Made by a program: the position numbers and the translations under genes | Shown: piece after piece, positions 1 through 12,000 of the stretch | How positions within the stretch are numbered: position 1 is the first letter of the stretch | Layout: every line of letters starts with the position of its first letter | The notes under the pieces: generated by a model | What the model was told of the DNA's origin: nothing | What the model saw: only the letters and a program-made list of their open reading frames with translations | Databases searched by the model: none | Assembly (NCBI RefSeq): GCF_000218685.1 | Contig: NW_006763297.1 | Location: 372,001 to 436,000 of the forward strand | DNA length: 64,000 nt | Direction: 5' to 3' | Source of the DNA: Serpula lacrymans var. lacrymans S7.9 | Taxonomy: Eukaryota; Basidiomycota; Agaricomycetes; Boletales; Serpulaceae

Positions 1-3000
1 AGTCATACAGATACGTACATTCCCCGCGTGGAAGGCATCCACCACATAGCGATTCTCCCACTCAGGCTCTTCATCGCTCGTGCCGAAGAGACCTTTCAGG
101 TGAGAAAAATCTACATCAAAGAGATATGTTCTGCCAATTTTGTTGTAGACCCTTGATAGATGAACGACCCGATATAAGTAGGCAGGAACGACATGAAAGG
201 TTCAATGATTGACTGACTTCCCCCGAATCTCGCCTTCTTGTTCGGTCAACAGCTCTCCAGCATAGATCCCGATGTAACTCCCTTTCGGAATCTTCTTAGT
301 CCATGCAAAGACGCCTGAATTAGGAAAATAAGTCATATACAGCCTTCGACTCTATTGCGAAATGTAACATACCCCATCCCTTGTTTTCTGTCTTTACGAT
401 ATTGACAGTGCATTTTCTCCCGTTTTGAACGACCTTCGAACATCGATTAGCATTTCTCACTTATAAAAAAACCCTCTACTCACCCTATTCGTACACTCAT
501 CATCGCACCCGCAAAATTTGTTACACTCGAAAATCGGGAAGTCTTGCATCCGCAAACGTCCTTTCTCATCGTATAGGAATCCCATCGCGTCCTTCTTATC
601 GAGACTCCCTCCTTCTACATATTTGTCCAACCATTGTCGTTGTCTCTTCAGGCACACACAGCTCCGAGACTTAGGGTTACACTTTCCTCGACAGTTGCAG
701 CTAGCCAGATTCTTGACATCTGGTGGGGGGATTCCTTTCCCATACCACATTCGATTCGTGTAATGAAACTCCCAAGGCGGGGTGGCTTCCTCGTCTACTT
801 CGTTATAAATCTGTATACGTGGCGCATCAGGTTCGTCGTCTGTATTTTGCTGTATAGCTTCTTCGAAGATGATACGAGCATTGTCAGAATTCCTGAAGTC
901 GTCGCTCATAGAGTTCATACGATCTTCCAATGAATGGGGAAGATCTTTTGCCAGGTGATATGCCAGTGGACGTTGCTTAGCAAAATAGACATAGTTTTCC
1001 CATCTGACAATGATATGCCCGGCCAGCGTTGGCAAAGGCTTGCCATTGACCATATACTCTACGTCGTTGTCGCCTATGATATCCATAGGATCCACGGAGG
1101 ACGGACGGCTAGAGACCAATGATCTTCGCGACGACTCTGCCCTGCTTGACACTACAGACGAGGATGCCATACCATTGGCATATCCCTCAGAATGCTCTGA
1201 CATTTGCTGACATTTACATTTTCAGTGAAATTGGTTCGTGCTAGCAATGATTTGGTACTGACCTCAACGCTGGGAATCTCAGCCTCTACAAGATGAGCAA
1301 CTTCTTCTTCGGACGAGTCTCCTGATTGAGGAACCACCGATTGGGCATGTCTATTATCCCTTTCCCGCGCGGTTTGTTCCGCCTCCCCTTCTTCTTGGTC
1401 CTCGTCGGAAGGATTTGAGTCAATGACAAAGGGAGACGCGGAAAGAGCTGGAGTTGGTAGAGAATGAGATGCCGTCATAAAATCCGTTTCATGCACAGGT
1501 AAATGTATCTTGCGTCTAAGGACTACACGCCGCAAGTTTTGGTGGTCAACATCAGAATCAGGGTGGGACGGAGACGAAACGGGAACAGGTGCACTATTTG
1601 GTGCGGGAATAGCGATTGTCCCCTCAGTAGTAGGCGAAGTCTATCGCAACAAATTCAAGATTCAGAATTGACAGGAAAAAAACACTGGCTAAAGCTTACC
1701 GATAACATCCTTGAATCTACGTCGTTTGTTGTATCGATACTATCCATCTCGTGATCAGATTCCACAGTGGATAGCTGAAGAGACTCCCTAGGCTTGACTG
1801 TAACAGTATGAATGATGTCGTCCTCTGGCTCTGGCACGTCCGAGTCCATTAGATGCTGAGGTTGAATGAACTCTTGTAAGATTCGCATTTGATCATCCAT
1901 CTCTACATCTTCATCTTCATCCGGAGATCGGGCTATGACCTGACAAGAGCCTCGAGTTGTAACGATGTCGGACGGTGTATCCGCGATCTCCTCTCCCAAG
2001 AAAGCCTCTAGACTTGCCGCCAATTCTTCCGAAACAGGTGAGTCCTGATGCAAGCTTCGAACTGCATCGGTTTCGTCCGGTGCATCCACGATCTCTTCTC
2101 CCAAGAAAGCCTCTAGACTTGCCGCCAATTCTGCCGAAACAGGTGAGTCCGGATGCGAGCTTCGAGTTGCATCAGTTTCGAACGGCGTATCCTGAACCTT
2201 TTTTCTCAAGAAAGCCTCTGGCATCTCTTCCTCTTCAACCGAAATTCGAGGCGTGTCCTGACGTAAGCCTTGAGCTGCGTCATGGTCGGACAGTGCACGC
2301 ATCTCTCCAACATCGCTACTCTGGAAAGTGTCCAGATCCATGTTGCTGGGAGGAGACCTGGACGGATGCATCGGAGTTTTCGCCAGCACTGAATCGGGTG
2401 CTAGTGAATCTGAAGGTGGGGGAGAAGGCAAAATACCGAGATTAGAAAGTGAATGAGTATGAGGATTATTAGAAGCCTGCCGTTCAGCAGGAGGAAGATG
2501 TATGCGTGGCGATAATGGCTGAGAATTTTGACTTCCGCTGCTTTCGTTCGACGATTCTACATGCGTGGTCGTATTCGCATTACACATTGAGACAAGAATA
2601 TGGGATCGTTTGTGGTCAAGGGATGCAGATATGGGATTGAGCGATGAGGTGGAGAGACTAGGTGAATCAGAGGCGTGCGGATTTGTGGAATGAAGGGCAG
2701 GGCCGAGAATTGTCGGCGTGTTGGTTGAAACTTTGCTAACTGTATCTTTTGCTAGGGTACTTTGCTTATTCTTAGAAACTGATTCGAGATCCAATTTCAT
2801 TAAAGACTCAAAATTAACTTTGTTAGAGCTTCTCTTGATATTTGGGGAGTGGAGGGTGCGGCTGGTGGGCGTTGCGGAAGTAGCGGCCTGCGAAGGGGAG
2901 CGTGAATTGATATCATGCAATCGTGACCTTCCAGGGGCAGGTCTGCTAGACGAGGGGCTGTAACCCAAAGACACAGGGGAACCGTCACTTCCCCGCGCAT

Positions 3001-6000
3001 TGCCTGTGGGAGACATGGTAGAGCTGGTGCCTTGTCCCGAAGGCTCTCGCCTGATGTAAGAGGAAAAAAGATCTGAAGAGGAAAGCCGCTTGCTCTTCTC
3101 TTTCCGCTCGCGTCCAAGCGTGGCTTGAGGCCCAGCGAGGCTGGAGGACGGGCTGTGGGCAGGTTTCCTTGTAGAACGGGGAGGTTGGATGAGGCTGATG
3201 GAGGGAGTATGATCAGTGGATCTAGGGGACTGTTGCGACAAGGATATCTGGCTCGAGGTGCCACCTAAATAGAAACGTACAAGATGAGCAAAGCAGAGCC
3301 TTGAAATGGAGACGATGTAGGAAATTCACCAGATTTCTCGAGAGGTGCACTTAGTACAGCATGCTTGCGACTCTCTGCTAGAAGTCTCTCGAAGACAGCT
3401 TGGCCTGGGTCGTCCGCAATAGGCAACTTGGGAGGAGGAGGGGTCGGGTGGACGTCGTCATCCAGAGTCAGGTCAACCACTTCTGGCTTGTTGCGGCGAC
3501 GTGCTCGGTCAGCTGCCTTCTGCAAGTGGGCTGCACGCACCTGGTTCATGAGTTCTGGCAAGGTAAGGTCTGGGCCAGATCGTCGAGGGACACGAGGGGG
3601 AGGTATGATCTTAGACTGGGATGGCTCAGGAGCTTTCGTAGCAGGAAGAGAAGACAATCCGACGGATAGACTACCCGAGGAGGCAGGCCGCTGTGGGCTC
3701 GGGTATCGTCGAGGGACACGAGGGGGAGGTATGACCTTGGACTGGGACGGCTCGGGAGCTTTCGTAGCAGGAAGAGAAGACGATCCGATGGATAGACTAC
3801 CCGATGAGGCAGGCCGCTGTGGGCTCGGGTAATCCATCATTCCTAAACGAGATGGAGGGACGACTCTAGCAGGCACCTCAGATGATACGGAAGGAGCGGG
3901 AGATTTGGGTAGACTTGGAGACTCAGCGAGAGCTGGTTTGGTTATGTGATGAGTCCTTTCGTTTGGCATGGCTACCTCCGTAACTTCTGGCCGCGTTGAC
4001 GCACCCATTCCCTCAACTAGAGGGACAACTGGCACCCCAGGCATGGACTTGGCAGGAGTATGGAAAAGGGGATATGTTAAGGTTGGGCTCGATCCATCAG
4101 AGTTTGAGACGGAAGATAAAGGCTGTGCTGGAGCAGCATCTGTAGACACACTGAACTCCTCCGAATGTACCATAGACGGACGCGGCAAGGTAGCGGTGTT
4201 TGCATGCTGAGCTGGACTTCGAGTTGAAAAGAAAGTCGGTTCGGCATACAAATCACCAGAATCAGAAGCCTCAGCATCTCTCGTCGTGTCGTCCATTTCA
4301 GGTCCTTGCATGACCTGGTCCATTTGAGCCATCTCAATGTCACTGTGAGGACCACCCCACGATATGTGATCTTCATCCGGTAGATTCGATGTTGTATCAT
4401 CTTCCATTTCAGGCCCAGTAATGCTGTTACCTTCGCTCGTCCTTGCAATTGCAATTTCAATATCCTTATCCGATGGAGCGTCAGATCGCAGCGGGTGTGA
4501 GGACATGGCCGTAACTTCCTTCTCTGGCGCAACGCAAAGTTGCTTCATTTCTCCACTCAGATTTGCTAATCCACTCTCTCGACGTATCGAGGAAAGAGGT
4601 GCTTTGGCTGGAGACAGATTTACTGGTGGTGACATCCCATTCAGAGTTTGTGCAAGGCGCGAGGTCCCAAAGTTCTCTAATAGAGCAGAAGACGACGAGA
4701 GAGGAAATGGGGGGCGAGGCACGATCATTGGTGTAGATTGTGCCTTGTTATTAGGGGTGCTAGTTAAATCTCTAAATGGTATGCTTGAGGATGGAGCAGA
4801 TATAGACGATGACAGACGCTGGGACTGAGTAGACGGAGACAATTGTCCCAATGCACGGGAGAAGAAGCTTGTATTACACAAAGGTCCTTTGACTCGAATT
4901 TCGTTGATGCGGAGGCGAGGTTGAGTAGCGGTGACAATTGGCTGAGCTGCCGCAGGATATTCATTCGTGGACGTGGTCTCTCGGGGATGACTGGTAAACG
5001 GACTAGGCGAATGGACGCCTGCATCGACTACGCTTCCATTGGGGGTTGAGGGAGACGGGACGGCGGGATCAGCTACAGGAAGGAAAATTGACCGACGAAG
5101 AACAGCTGGTCGTGGGATTGGCGGCAGAGGCGTTTTGTGCGTTGGGATATCAACAACAGCCGAGCCCTGTTCATCATCTGGTGTAATTGGTAAGGCTGTA
5201 GTTCCAGAAGCAATAATGGGCACTGGACTAGGATTCCGGCTTTGCGGCTGAAACATTGGAAGATCGTCAACATCTCCTGGTGGTAAAGTCTCTTTCTCGT
5301 CTGAGGTCTGAAGTGAGATTACCTCGCGAGCATTCGAAGCTGGTAGACGTGATGCGCTTGATGGCCCTGATTGTACTTGTATGCGTTTTGGAGCCGGCTG
5401 ATCTTCTTCTTCAGAATCGCTGGAGAGTACGATGACTTCAGAAGGTTGCGAAGGATCGGAGACTTGAGAAGGGCGCTGTGCTCTGCGCATGTGGTCAGCA
5501 TCATCAGAATCTGTCACCTCAATCACGTCTTTGGCTTTGGACCGCACAGGTAGCGACTTTGTGGACTTTCTAACGGCTATAGTCAGATTAGTTCTCGGAA
5601 TCGAATCTGCAGGAATGGCAGACACGTACTTTTCCTGACGCGCGTTGTAGCTCCAGAAGCCGCTGTGAAAATCGGCTCAATATATGTTCCCTTTGATTGG
5701 CAGTTTAGCTTACCGGATTTTTGGGCATCCTTTATAAATGACTGAGTGGACACTCGTCTTCCGGAACGAATTCGTTTCTTCGCTTGCTCTTTGCGCTGAA
5801 GAGGCTGTGAAAGTGACTCCATTCGATCTATGGAAGGCATGATGCGATCCTCGAGAGAGGAGCTTCTACTACGTGAACGTCCTGTGGACGATTCCAATAG
5901 ATGTGTCAGCCCATTCAGATCTAATTGAAGGGAACTATTACACTTACCTTGAGGACGAGCCTCCTCGCGCGACTTGAGGGCTTTACTTTGCTGACTTCGA

Positions 6001-6146
6001 GAGGTAACACTGGCATGTGCCTTCCGTTTTCTGTTCGGGATGATTGCCGGACCATCGTCGTCGTCATCTGAGTGTGTGGATGCGATGCTGGAACCAGCGG
6101 TGTCTGAATATGATATTTGAACCTGGGTATGTAGATAGGAAACCAT
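1..6146 (-). CDS. SUV39/Clr4-type histone H3K9 methyltransferase (KMT1 family), C-terminus outside window
   Basis: Predicted to methylate histone H3 lysine 9 in heterochromatin. The pre-SET zinc cluster lies at about 480-640 (CNCRGKC, then CVCLKR, then CNKFCGCDDECTNR). Spliced exons at about 20-430 continue as VVQNGRKCTV, KTENKGWGVFAW, YAGELLTEQEGEIRG, YLFDVDFSHL and RYVVDAFHAGN, the first half of a SET domain. The last visible exon ends at about 19 with a GT donor, so the NHSC motif and post-SET cysteines are outside the window. Exons join in frame upstream through introns near 430-470, 1211-1263, 1643-1696, 3265-3316, 5579-5631, 5664-5713 and 5882-5947. The ATG at 6144-6146 is my choice; an in-frame start further upstream is possible. 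The N-terminal extension is over 1,300 residues, low complexity and rich in Ser/Pro. It has two internal duplications and three SUMO-interaction-like patches. No chromodomain was recognised. Confidence 0.85.
1985..2195. repeat. 105-bp tandem coding duplication in the methyltransferase gene
   Basis: Two copies, starting near 1993 and 2098, encode a 35-residue unit containing ELAASLEAFLGEEI. The period is a multiple of three, so the frame is kept. The copies differ at several positions, so the duplication is not brand new. Confidence 0.85.
3581..3834. repeat. 126-bp tandem coding duplication in the methyltransferase gene
   Basis: Two copies, starting at about 3581 and 3707, encode a 42-residue Pro/Ser-rich unit (YPSPQRPASSGSLS followed by IPPPRVPRR). 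The copies are nearly identical and in frame. Confidence 0.85.
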
Positions 6147-6967
6147 AACTCTTACTTGATAAAACGGTCCAGTGTGGTATGAGAGGCGAGACAGATCGTC
6201 TACCGGGCATCTGGAAGAAATAGGGCAATGTAGCAGAACCAGCGATAAGAAAGCGATGCGTGCCGACGAAAGCAGTGGCGAAGAGTCGTTTAATGGCACT
6301 AGGGCACCAGAAACAAGAGCGAGCGAGCTGTATAAGCGAACAAAGTGCCTCGATATACTGTGACAGTTGATGACAAGCATGAAAGGAGATTATCACATAT
6401 ATGTCAGGAGGATTGTTGATATCCACGACGGACTTACACGCAATGACTATCACACTGTAACTATCACTTTGCTGATGACCACGTCGATGTGGTTCGGGAA
6501 CAAGAGCTAGTCGTTACTAGCCATCCACTGGGACGTCTTTGCTACCTTCAAGTTCGAAGTCGAGGCTAAGGACGCGTGTAACACGTGTGACATCCTCGTC
6601 ACAACTTCTCCAAAAGGCAGCCACAACGTGCTATCAGCGCTGACCAAAACGCCATTGAGTGCAAAAGCAAAACCCCACACAATCTCATGATCCCAGAGAA
6701 TAAATCATAGGTAGTACCTATCAGCTATGATGCTCTAGAACATGTCTGTCTTAGTTTAAATAGCTTGTTGATTTGGTGGCAATGATGGTAGTAAGCTAGA
6801 TCCAGTATCAAGTACACTCAGAGTTTAGCAGAAGCTCATTCCGGCCAACACTGGTACTGAACTGAACACTGAACTGCAAGCCAAGCTTTATTCAAGTTGA
6901 CAATGATACAGACAAGCAGACACCAGACAATGCTCAATTAATTAAACGATGTCCGCTCATATAATAT
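6147..6967. other. Intergenic, upstream of the methyltransferase gene
   Basis: No supported gene. It lies between the 5' end of the methyltransferase gene and the 3' end of the desaturase gene, both on the minus strand. Short open frames up to 6453 could be 5' UTR or an alternative first exon. Confidence 0.5.
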
Positions 6968-8756
6968 CTACTGTTCTTTCTTCTCCATAGCACCTCTAAT
7001 CTCGCTCTCTGCTACCATACTCATGATCTGGGCCTGATCCGCGACACCCTTGAGTACATCAAGTACCTGTTTATTTCCACTCACAAACCCAAACTCAGCA
7101 TAAGTAAGCCCTTGCTCCTTGGCAAATTCTTTCACAAAGCCGCTAGCTTGCAGAAGATTGTGCCGTGGTAGACGCGGAAAGAGATGGTGGGTAACTTGAA
7201 GATGTAAACCACCATGAAGGAAGGAGAGCGCTGGAGGGCAGATGACGTCCGTAGTCGTCCTCAGCTGACGGTGTGGGAACGACTCCATAGGCCCGAGGTC
7301 CTCGGTTGACATCGAAAAGTGGGAAAGGACGAACTATAGGGTACGAGTCAGGACCACATAACATGATGAGATTGAAATTAAGATTTATACCTGGACATGC
7401 AAAGGAGCCGTCACGAAGTGGCTGACTAGTAAATAAATCAACGCTTTAGACCAGCTTCCACAGCCTATCAACACCGCTCCAAACCAGGTCCAGAAAAATA
7501 ATAAACCTATAATTTCAAGCCACCATGACCAACGTCCGCCCTTGGCCCTCTTGTGACCGAAAGCTCTCCGAAATAGAAATCCGTAGGCTAACACATATAA
7601 GTTAAACCGACCGAATCCTAGAATGACGTAGAAAAGTTTGTGTTGAAGAGAAACGACGAAGGCAGTGAAGCGATTGAAAGTCATAATACGTTTGTAGTAA
7701 GATGACCATAACGAATTGAAAAACGCAGTGGATATAGCCAGGAAGGGTAAATGTTCGATATCAGGATCGCTATGTAAACGAGGATGAATAACGTTAATAT
7801 GATGTTTATAACACAAAGTGGACCAACTGTGAAGGATGGTTCGTTACCACTGTAACCTGAGTTAGGGACGCAAATTAAGGTGACAAAGAGAGACGTACAG
7901 TGGTGTACATTGTGATTCTTGTCGAAATAATGAGAAAAAAAAAGCACAATTGGTAAAATAATAAAAACTAGGACTCACATCGACCCACCAACCGACACTC
8001 AAGCCGCCAATAAAATCTGCAAGTACGATGGCGATAAGGCGATCTACCGTCCAGTTATGTGTGACGCCCATGTGTCCCAAGTCGTGTACAGTAAAGACAA
8101 GCTGTTGCCATAGTAAACCAAGGCAGATAGCGCTTGTTATAAGCCAGTTATGGGTATAAGCGATCGCTGATATAACGGCCAAGAGGGCATAACGAGCAAC
8201 TTCGGGGCCATAGCCCGTAACATAGCAAGTTTGATATAGGCCAGCATCGATGATACGTTTGTGAAGGCGTTTATAAGCTGCAGAGTGCTGCGATTGTACT
8301 TGGAGAGATAACTCGGTGGGGGCGAGGATTAGATCAGACATAGTGGGCCCACGAGTCTGCGCCAGTGCGTTGTGACCTGTTTCTGTTTCAATGAGGAGAA
8401 CTTCAGAAGGAACGGTGTTATGCGCGACGTTTGCTTCGCGAAACCATTCTAGTTGACCATCACCACCAACTTTCCTGGTCCAACCTACCATCGTGGGTGG
8501 AACGAACGGTTCCCAGCCGTGCTCTGTTGTCTCCACCGTTCCCACTACATAACGCGACGTCCGAGTGATACGCATCTATTTCGTCCGTTGCATCGCGTCC
8601 TACAAAGTGAAGAATGGCGAGAGAACCACCGGGATGAGCGTCGAGCCATGCTTGGGGGATAGAGAGAAGTAGCTTGTTGTAAATGACCAGCGTTTTGCCA
8701 GCCACAATCTGAGCTGCGACTTGCTCTCGGGTCCAGAGTGCTTTGGTAGTACCCAT
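6968..8756 (-). CDS. Cytochrome b5-fused delta-8 sphingolipid desaturase, apparent frameshift
   Basis: Front-end desaturase expected to insert the delta-8 double bond in the long-chain base of glucosylceramide in the ER. The N-terminal cytochrome b5 haem domain is marked by AHPGG (about 8635). The three histidine boxes are HDLGH (about 8080), NHNVHH (about 7900) and QVTHH (about 7190). Hydrophobic stretches lie between them. Introns fall near 7914-7970 (inferred acceptor AAG rather than CAG), 7810-7900 and 7329-7391. The end of the b5 domain (frame reading DEIDAYHSDVAL) and the next segment (frame reading YVVGTVE) are one base out of register around 8545-8575, with no room for an intron. This is either a sequencing error or a real inactivating frameshift. 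The family is clear; whether the gene works is not. Confidence 0.82.
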
Positions 8757-9024
8757 CTATAATGCCTGGAATGGTCCTCAAGCTCAGATGAACCTAAGTT
8801 AAGTATTTTCCGAGTCGCTGTCAGGCCATTGTACGAATTTATGTAACAATATCGAGCGCAGTCACGGCAAGAGTCTCGAAAAACAGAGCTGCGGGCTGCG
8901 GGGTTGTGTCACTGGCACGTCCCGTCACAGAAACATAACGTGAATTATACTCACGCACGCGCTCTATCTGTTACACCAAGCAGGACTCATCGCTCTACTT
9001 CTCGTCCTTTTTCTGTCGTTTATC
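8757..9024. promoter_or_regulatory. Shared divergent promoter region, desaturase / RAD50
   Basis: Only 268 bp separate the start codons of the leftward desaturase gene and the rightward RAD50 gene, so both core promoters must lie here or overlap the 5' UTRs. I could not assign a TATA box or factor site. Confidence 0.5.
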
Positions 9025-12000
9025 ATGGCGAGTCTGAACAAACTAGCTATACGCGGAATACGCTCTTTCGACGACAAGCAAATATCTGTCATTGAATTTT
9101 TCTCTCCAGTAACCGTCATTGTGGGGCATAACGGCAGTGGCAAAACGACGATTATAGAATGCCTCAAATATGCAACCACGGGAGACCAACCACCAAACAC
9201 CCGTGGAGGTGCTTTTGTTCACGATCCAAAAATGGCCAATGAGAAAGAGGTGAAAGCCCAAGTGAAACTACGATTTCATGCTGCCAACGGTACTCGTATG
9301 CTTGCCGTACGTAATTTGTCGGTAACAGTAAAAAAGACGGGGATGACGATGAAAACATTGGAGAGTATACTAGCGCTTGCAGACAGTAATGCTGATAAGG
9401 GAGGCAAGGTATGTTGTTGCAAGCTGCGCTCTCGCCACACTCTCAGGAAGGATGACAGAGAGGGGCTATCTCCACGAAATGTGCTGAAATGGACGCTGAA
9501 ATACCCCATTTACTCGGTGTCTCGAAGTCGGTACTTGAAAATGTTATCTTCTGTCATCAGGAAGACTCCTATTGGCCGTTAGCCGAACCTGCAGCCCTCA
9601 AAAAGAAGTTCGATGATATTTTTGAAGCGACAAGGTATCTTATGCATGTAGAGAATCTCTGCAGAGCATATAATTTATACAGATATTAGATACACGAAAG
9701 CACTCGACTCCATCAAAGCTCTTCGAAAAGATCGTGTTGCAGAACTCAAGACGGAGAAAGAACGACTCGAATCTCTGTCAAAGGAAAAGGCTCATGCAGA
9801 TAAACTGAAGTCTCGAATATCGGAGTTGAGCACCACAATTACTACCAAGCAACTTGAGCGCGAGGAGACAAAGAAAGTGTATGACGAACTTGTAACAAGT
9901 AACAAAAGCTTTTATGAGCATGCAACCAAATTTCGGGAAATGTACATCAAGGTAGAGAATCTAGAGCAGAAGAAGCAGCATTATTTGCAAGATTTCTCGA
10001 GTGCGAAGGAAAATGTGCCAGAAGCGGAAGGAAAGTATTAGCCGTTTTTTTTGTTGCGAAAGTTTTTAAAGTGGACTTTTGGCTAATACAGGGACTGATG
10101 AAGAGCTTCAAGAACGTCTCCGGAATTTTGACGATCATATTGTTCAAGAAAAGCAGAGAAAGAGAAAAGAAGAATCACAGCGGCAGGACTTAGAGGATGA
10201 CCTCGCCAAAGCTCGGAAAACTCATGTGCAGCTTATCAACGAGCACGGCGAGCTGGCTGCAGAGGCCAAGGTATGCTGATTTATTATATCCTCGATTCCT
10301 CTAACTTTAATGGATGGATAGGCACAAGAACGTCGCATATCCGAACGAGAGGAGCTAATACGCAGAATTAGTGAAGCTCATAACATTAAAGGATTCAACC
10401 ATACTCCTTTAGAACGGGAAAAAGTCGTTGAATTTATCTCACGATTAGCGGACCTTCAGAAGAAACAGAAGATGGGATACGAGAAAGTTCAAGTAATATC
10501 ATCAGTACTTTACCCACCTTTGCAGACTGACAGACTCTTTTATATTATCACCAGAATGAAACCCACGCAAAGAATGACGAATACAACCACCGGTCCCGTC
10601 AGCTTCACACGAAATTAGAGGGTCTGAAGCTGCAGAAAACTAACACTAAAGAACAGATTGTCTGTTATGTATTCATCCTGCTGCTTGACCAATTTAATGA
10701 CTGTTTTGGCGGCAGAGCGAGCGCCAAGCCTCAATCTTCAATGCAGAAGCTAAATTGGATGAGTCTCATGCTCTAGCCAGTGAGCTGCGGACACTAACCG
10801 GAGACGTTGAAGAGAAGAAAGTACGACTCGAGAAGATAAAGTCCGATATGAAAAGTGCGAGTTACGATGAACGCTTATCTGAGAAAACTTCAAAAACACG
10901 AAGCATGGAGGATCGTCGTGATAATTTGAATGCAGAGATACGTGCCCTGAGCTTGCAGGCCGACGCTCGAGCGATGTTGGAATTGAAGAAAGGCGAGCTG
11001 AAAAGCAAGGCAGGGGATATAAAGAACACGTACGTGGTATTGTGATCCTCGCGTATGCATCACACTCACTCTAAAGTAGGATTGAACTATGCAAGTCGAA
11101 GTTCCGTAAGCTTGTAGGATCGGAACCTCAAGCAAACAGCATGGAACGTGATGTTGACCGCCTTGCAAGGTGAATTGAACGGTCTATCCGATCCAGGGGA
11201 TGTTCTGATTGTACGTTCCCTCAGAGACAAAGACGAAGAACATGGGGAAGCCGAAAGCACTTCTGCCATTGCCAACAAAGAGCTACAGCAAGCAGAAACT
11301 AATTTATCTCATGCTAAATTACAAGCGAAGATCAAACGGGACGAGCTGAAAGGTTAGTCATTGTTAGCTCATCTCGCTTTATTAGGTTTTTGAGCAGTCA
11401 CGGTTTTTCAGGCTATGAAAAGAGGCTCAAGGACGAACTGGACGGTACTGACCTTGACACTGCTATAAAGGATGCTCAGGAAGAGATTAATGTTCGTCAA
11501 GAGTACGTACAGCTGTTCACATTCCTGTGACCATTGTGATCCTAACGATGTATGGAATTGTAGAATCAGCGGTAAAAATACTGGAACCAGTGAAATATAC
11601 GAGGATTTGTTGAAGGTAGGAAAAGCAAGGAAGTTATGTACCGTTTGCAATCGTCATCTCGACGATCAAGAGATGGCCACTTTCGAAAAATCTGTTCGTG
11701 CCTATAACCTATCTGAATTGTTGGATATTGACCTGCCGTCACATCATCAGCTAAATGATTTCATGAAGAAAACCTCACCCGAGGCCATTGCAGCCAACAA
11801 GGCTGAGATCGTTGACTGGGAAGAGGAACTGGCTGGTTTTCAAGCATTAGTGCCAATCAAAGCATCTCGAGATCGCCTCAAAAATGTCGAACTGCCTGCC
11901 TTGGAGAAACAGATCCGGGATCAAGAATCCCAACTCCCTTCCATTAGTGAAAAGGCCGAAGAGGTAAAGGGATGTCATTGTAATTTAGAAGCTTCCTCAC

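Noticed and set aside
457..1210. Overlapping plus-strand frames opposite the methyltransferase exons
   Set aside because: They are antisense shadows of a strongly supported coding sequence with pre-SET motifs.
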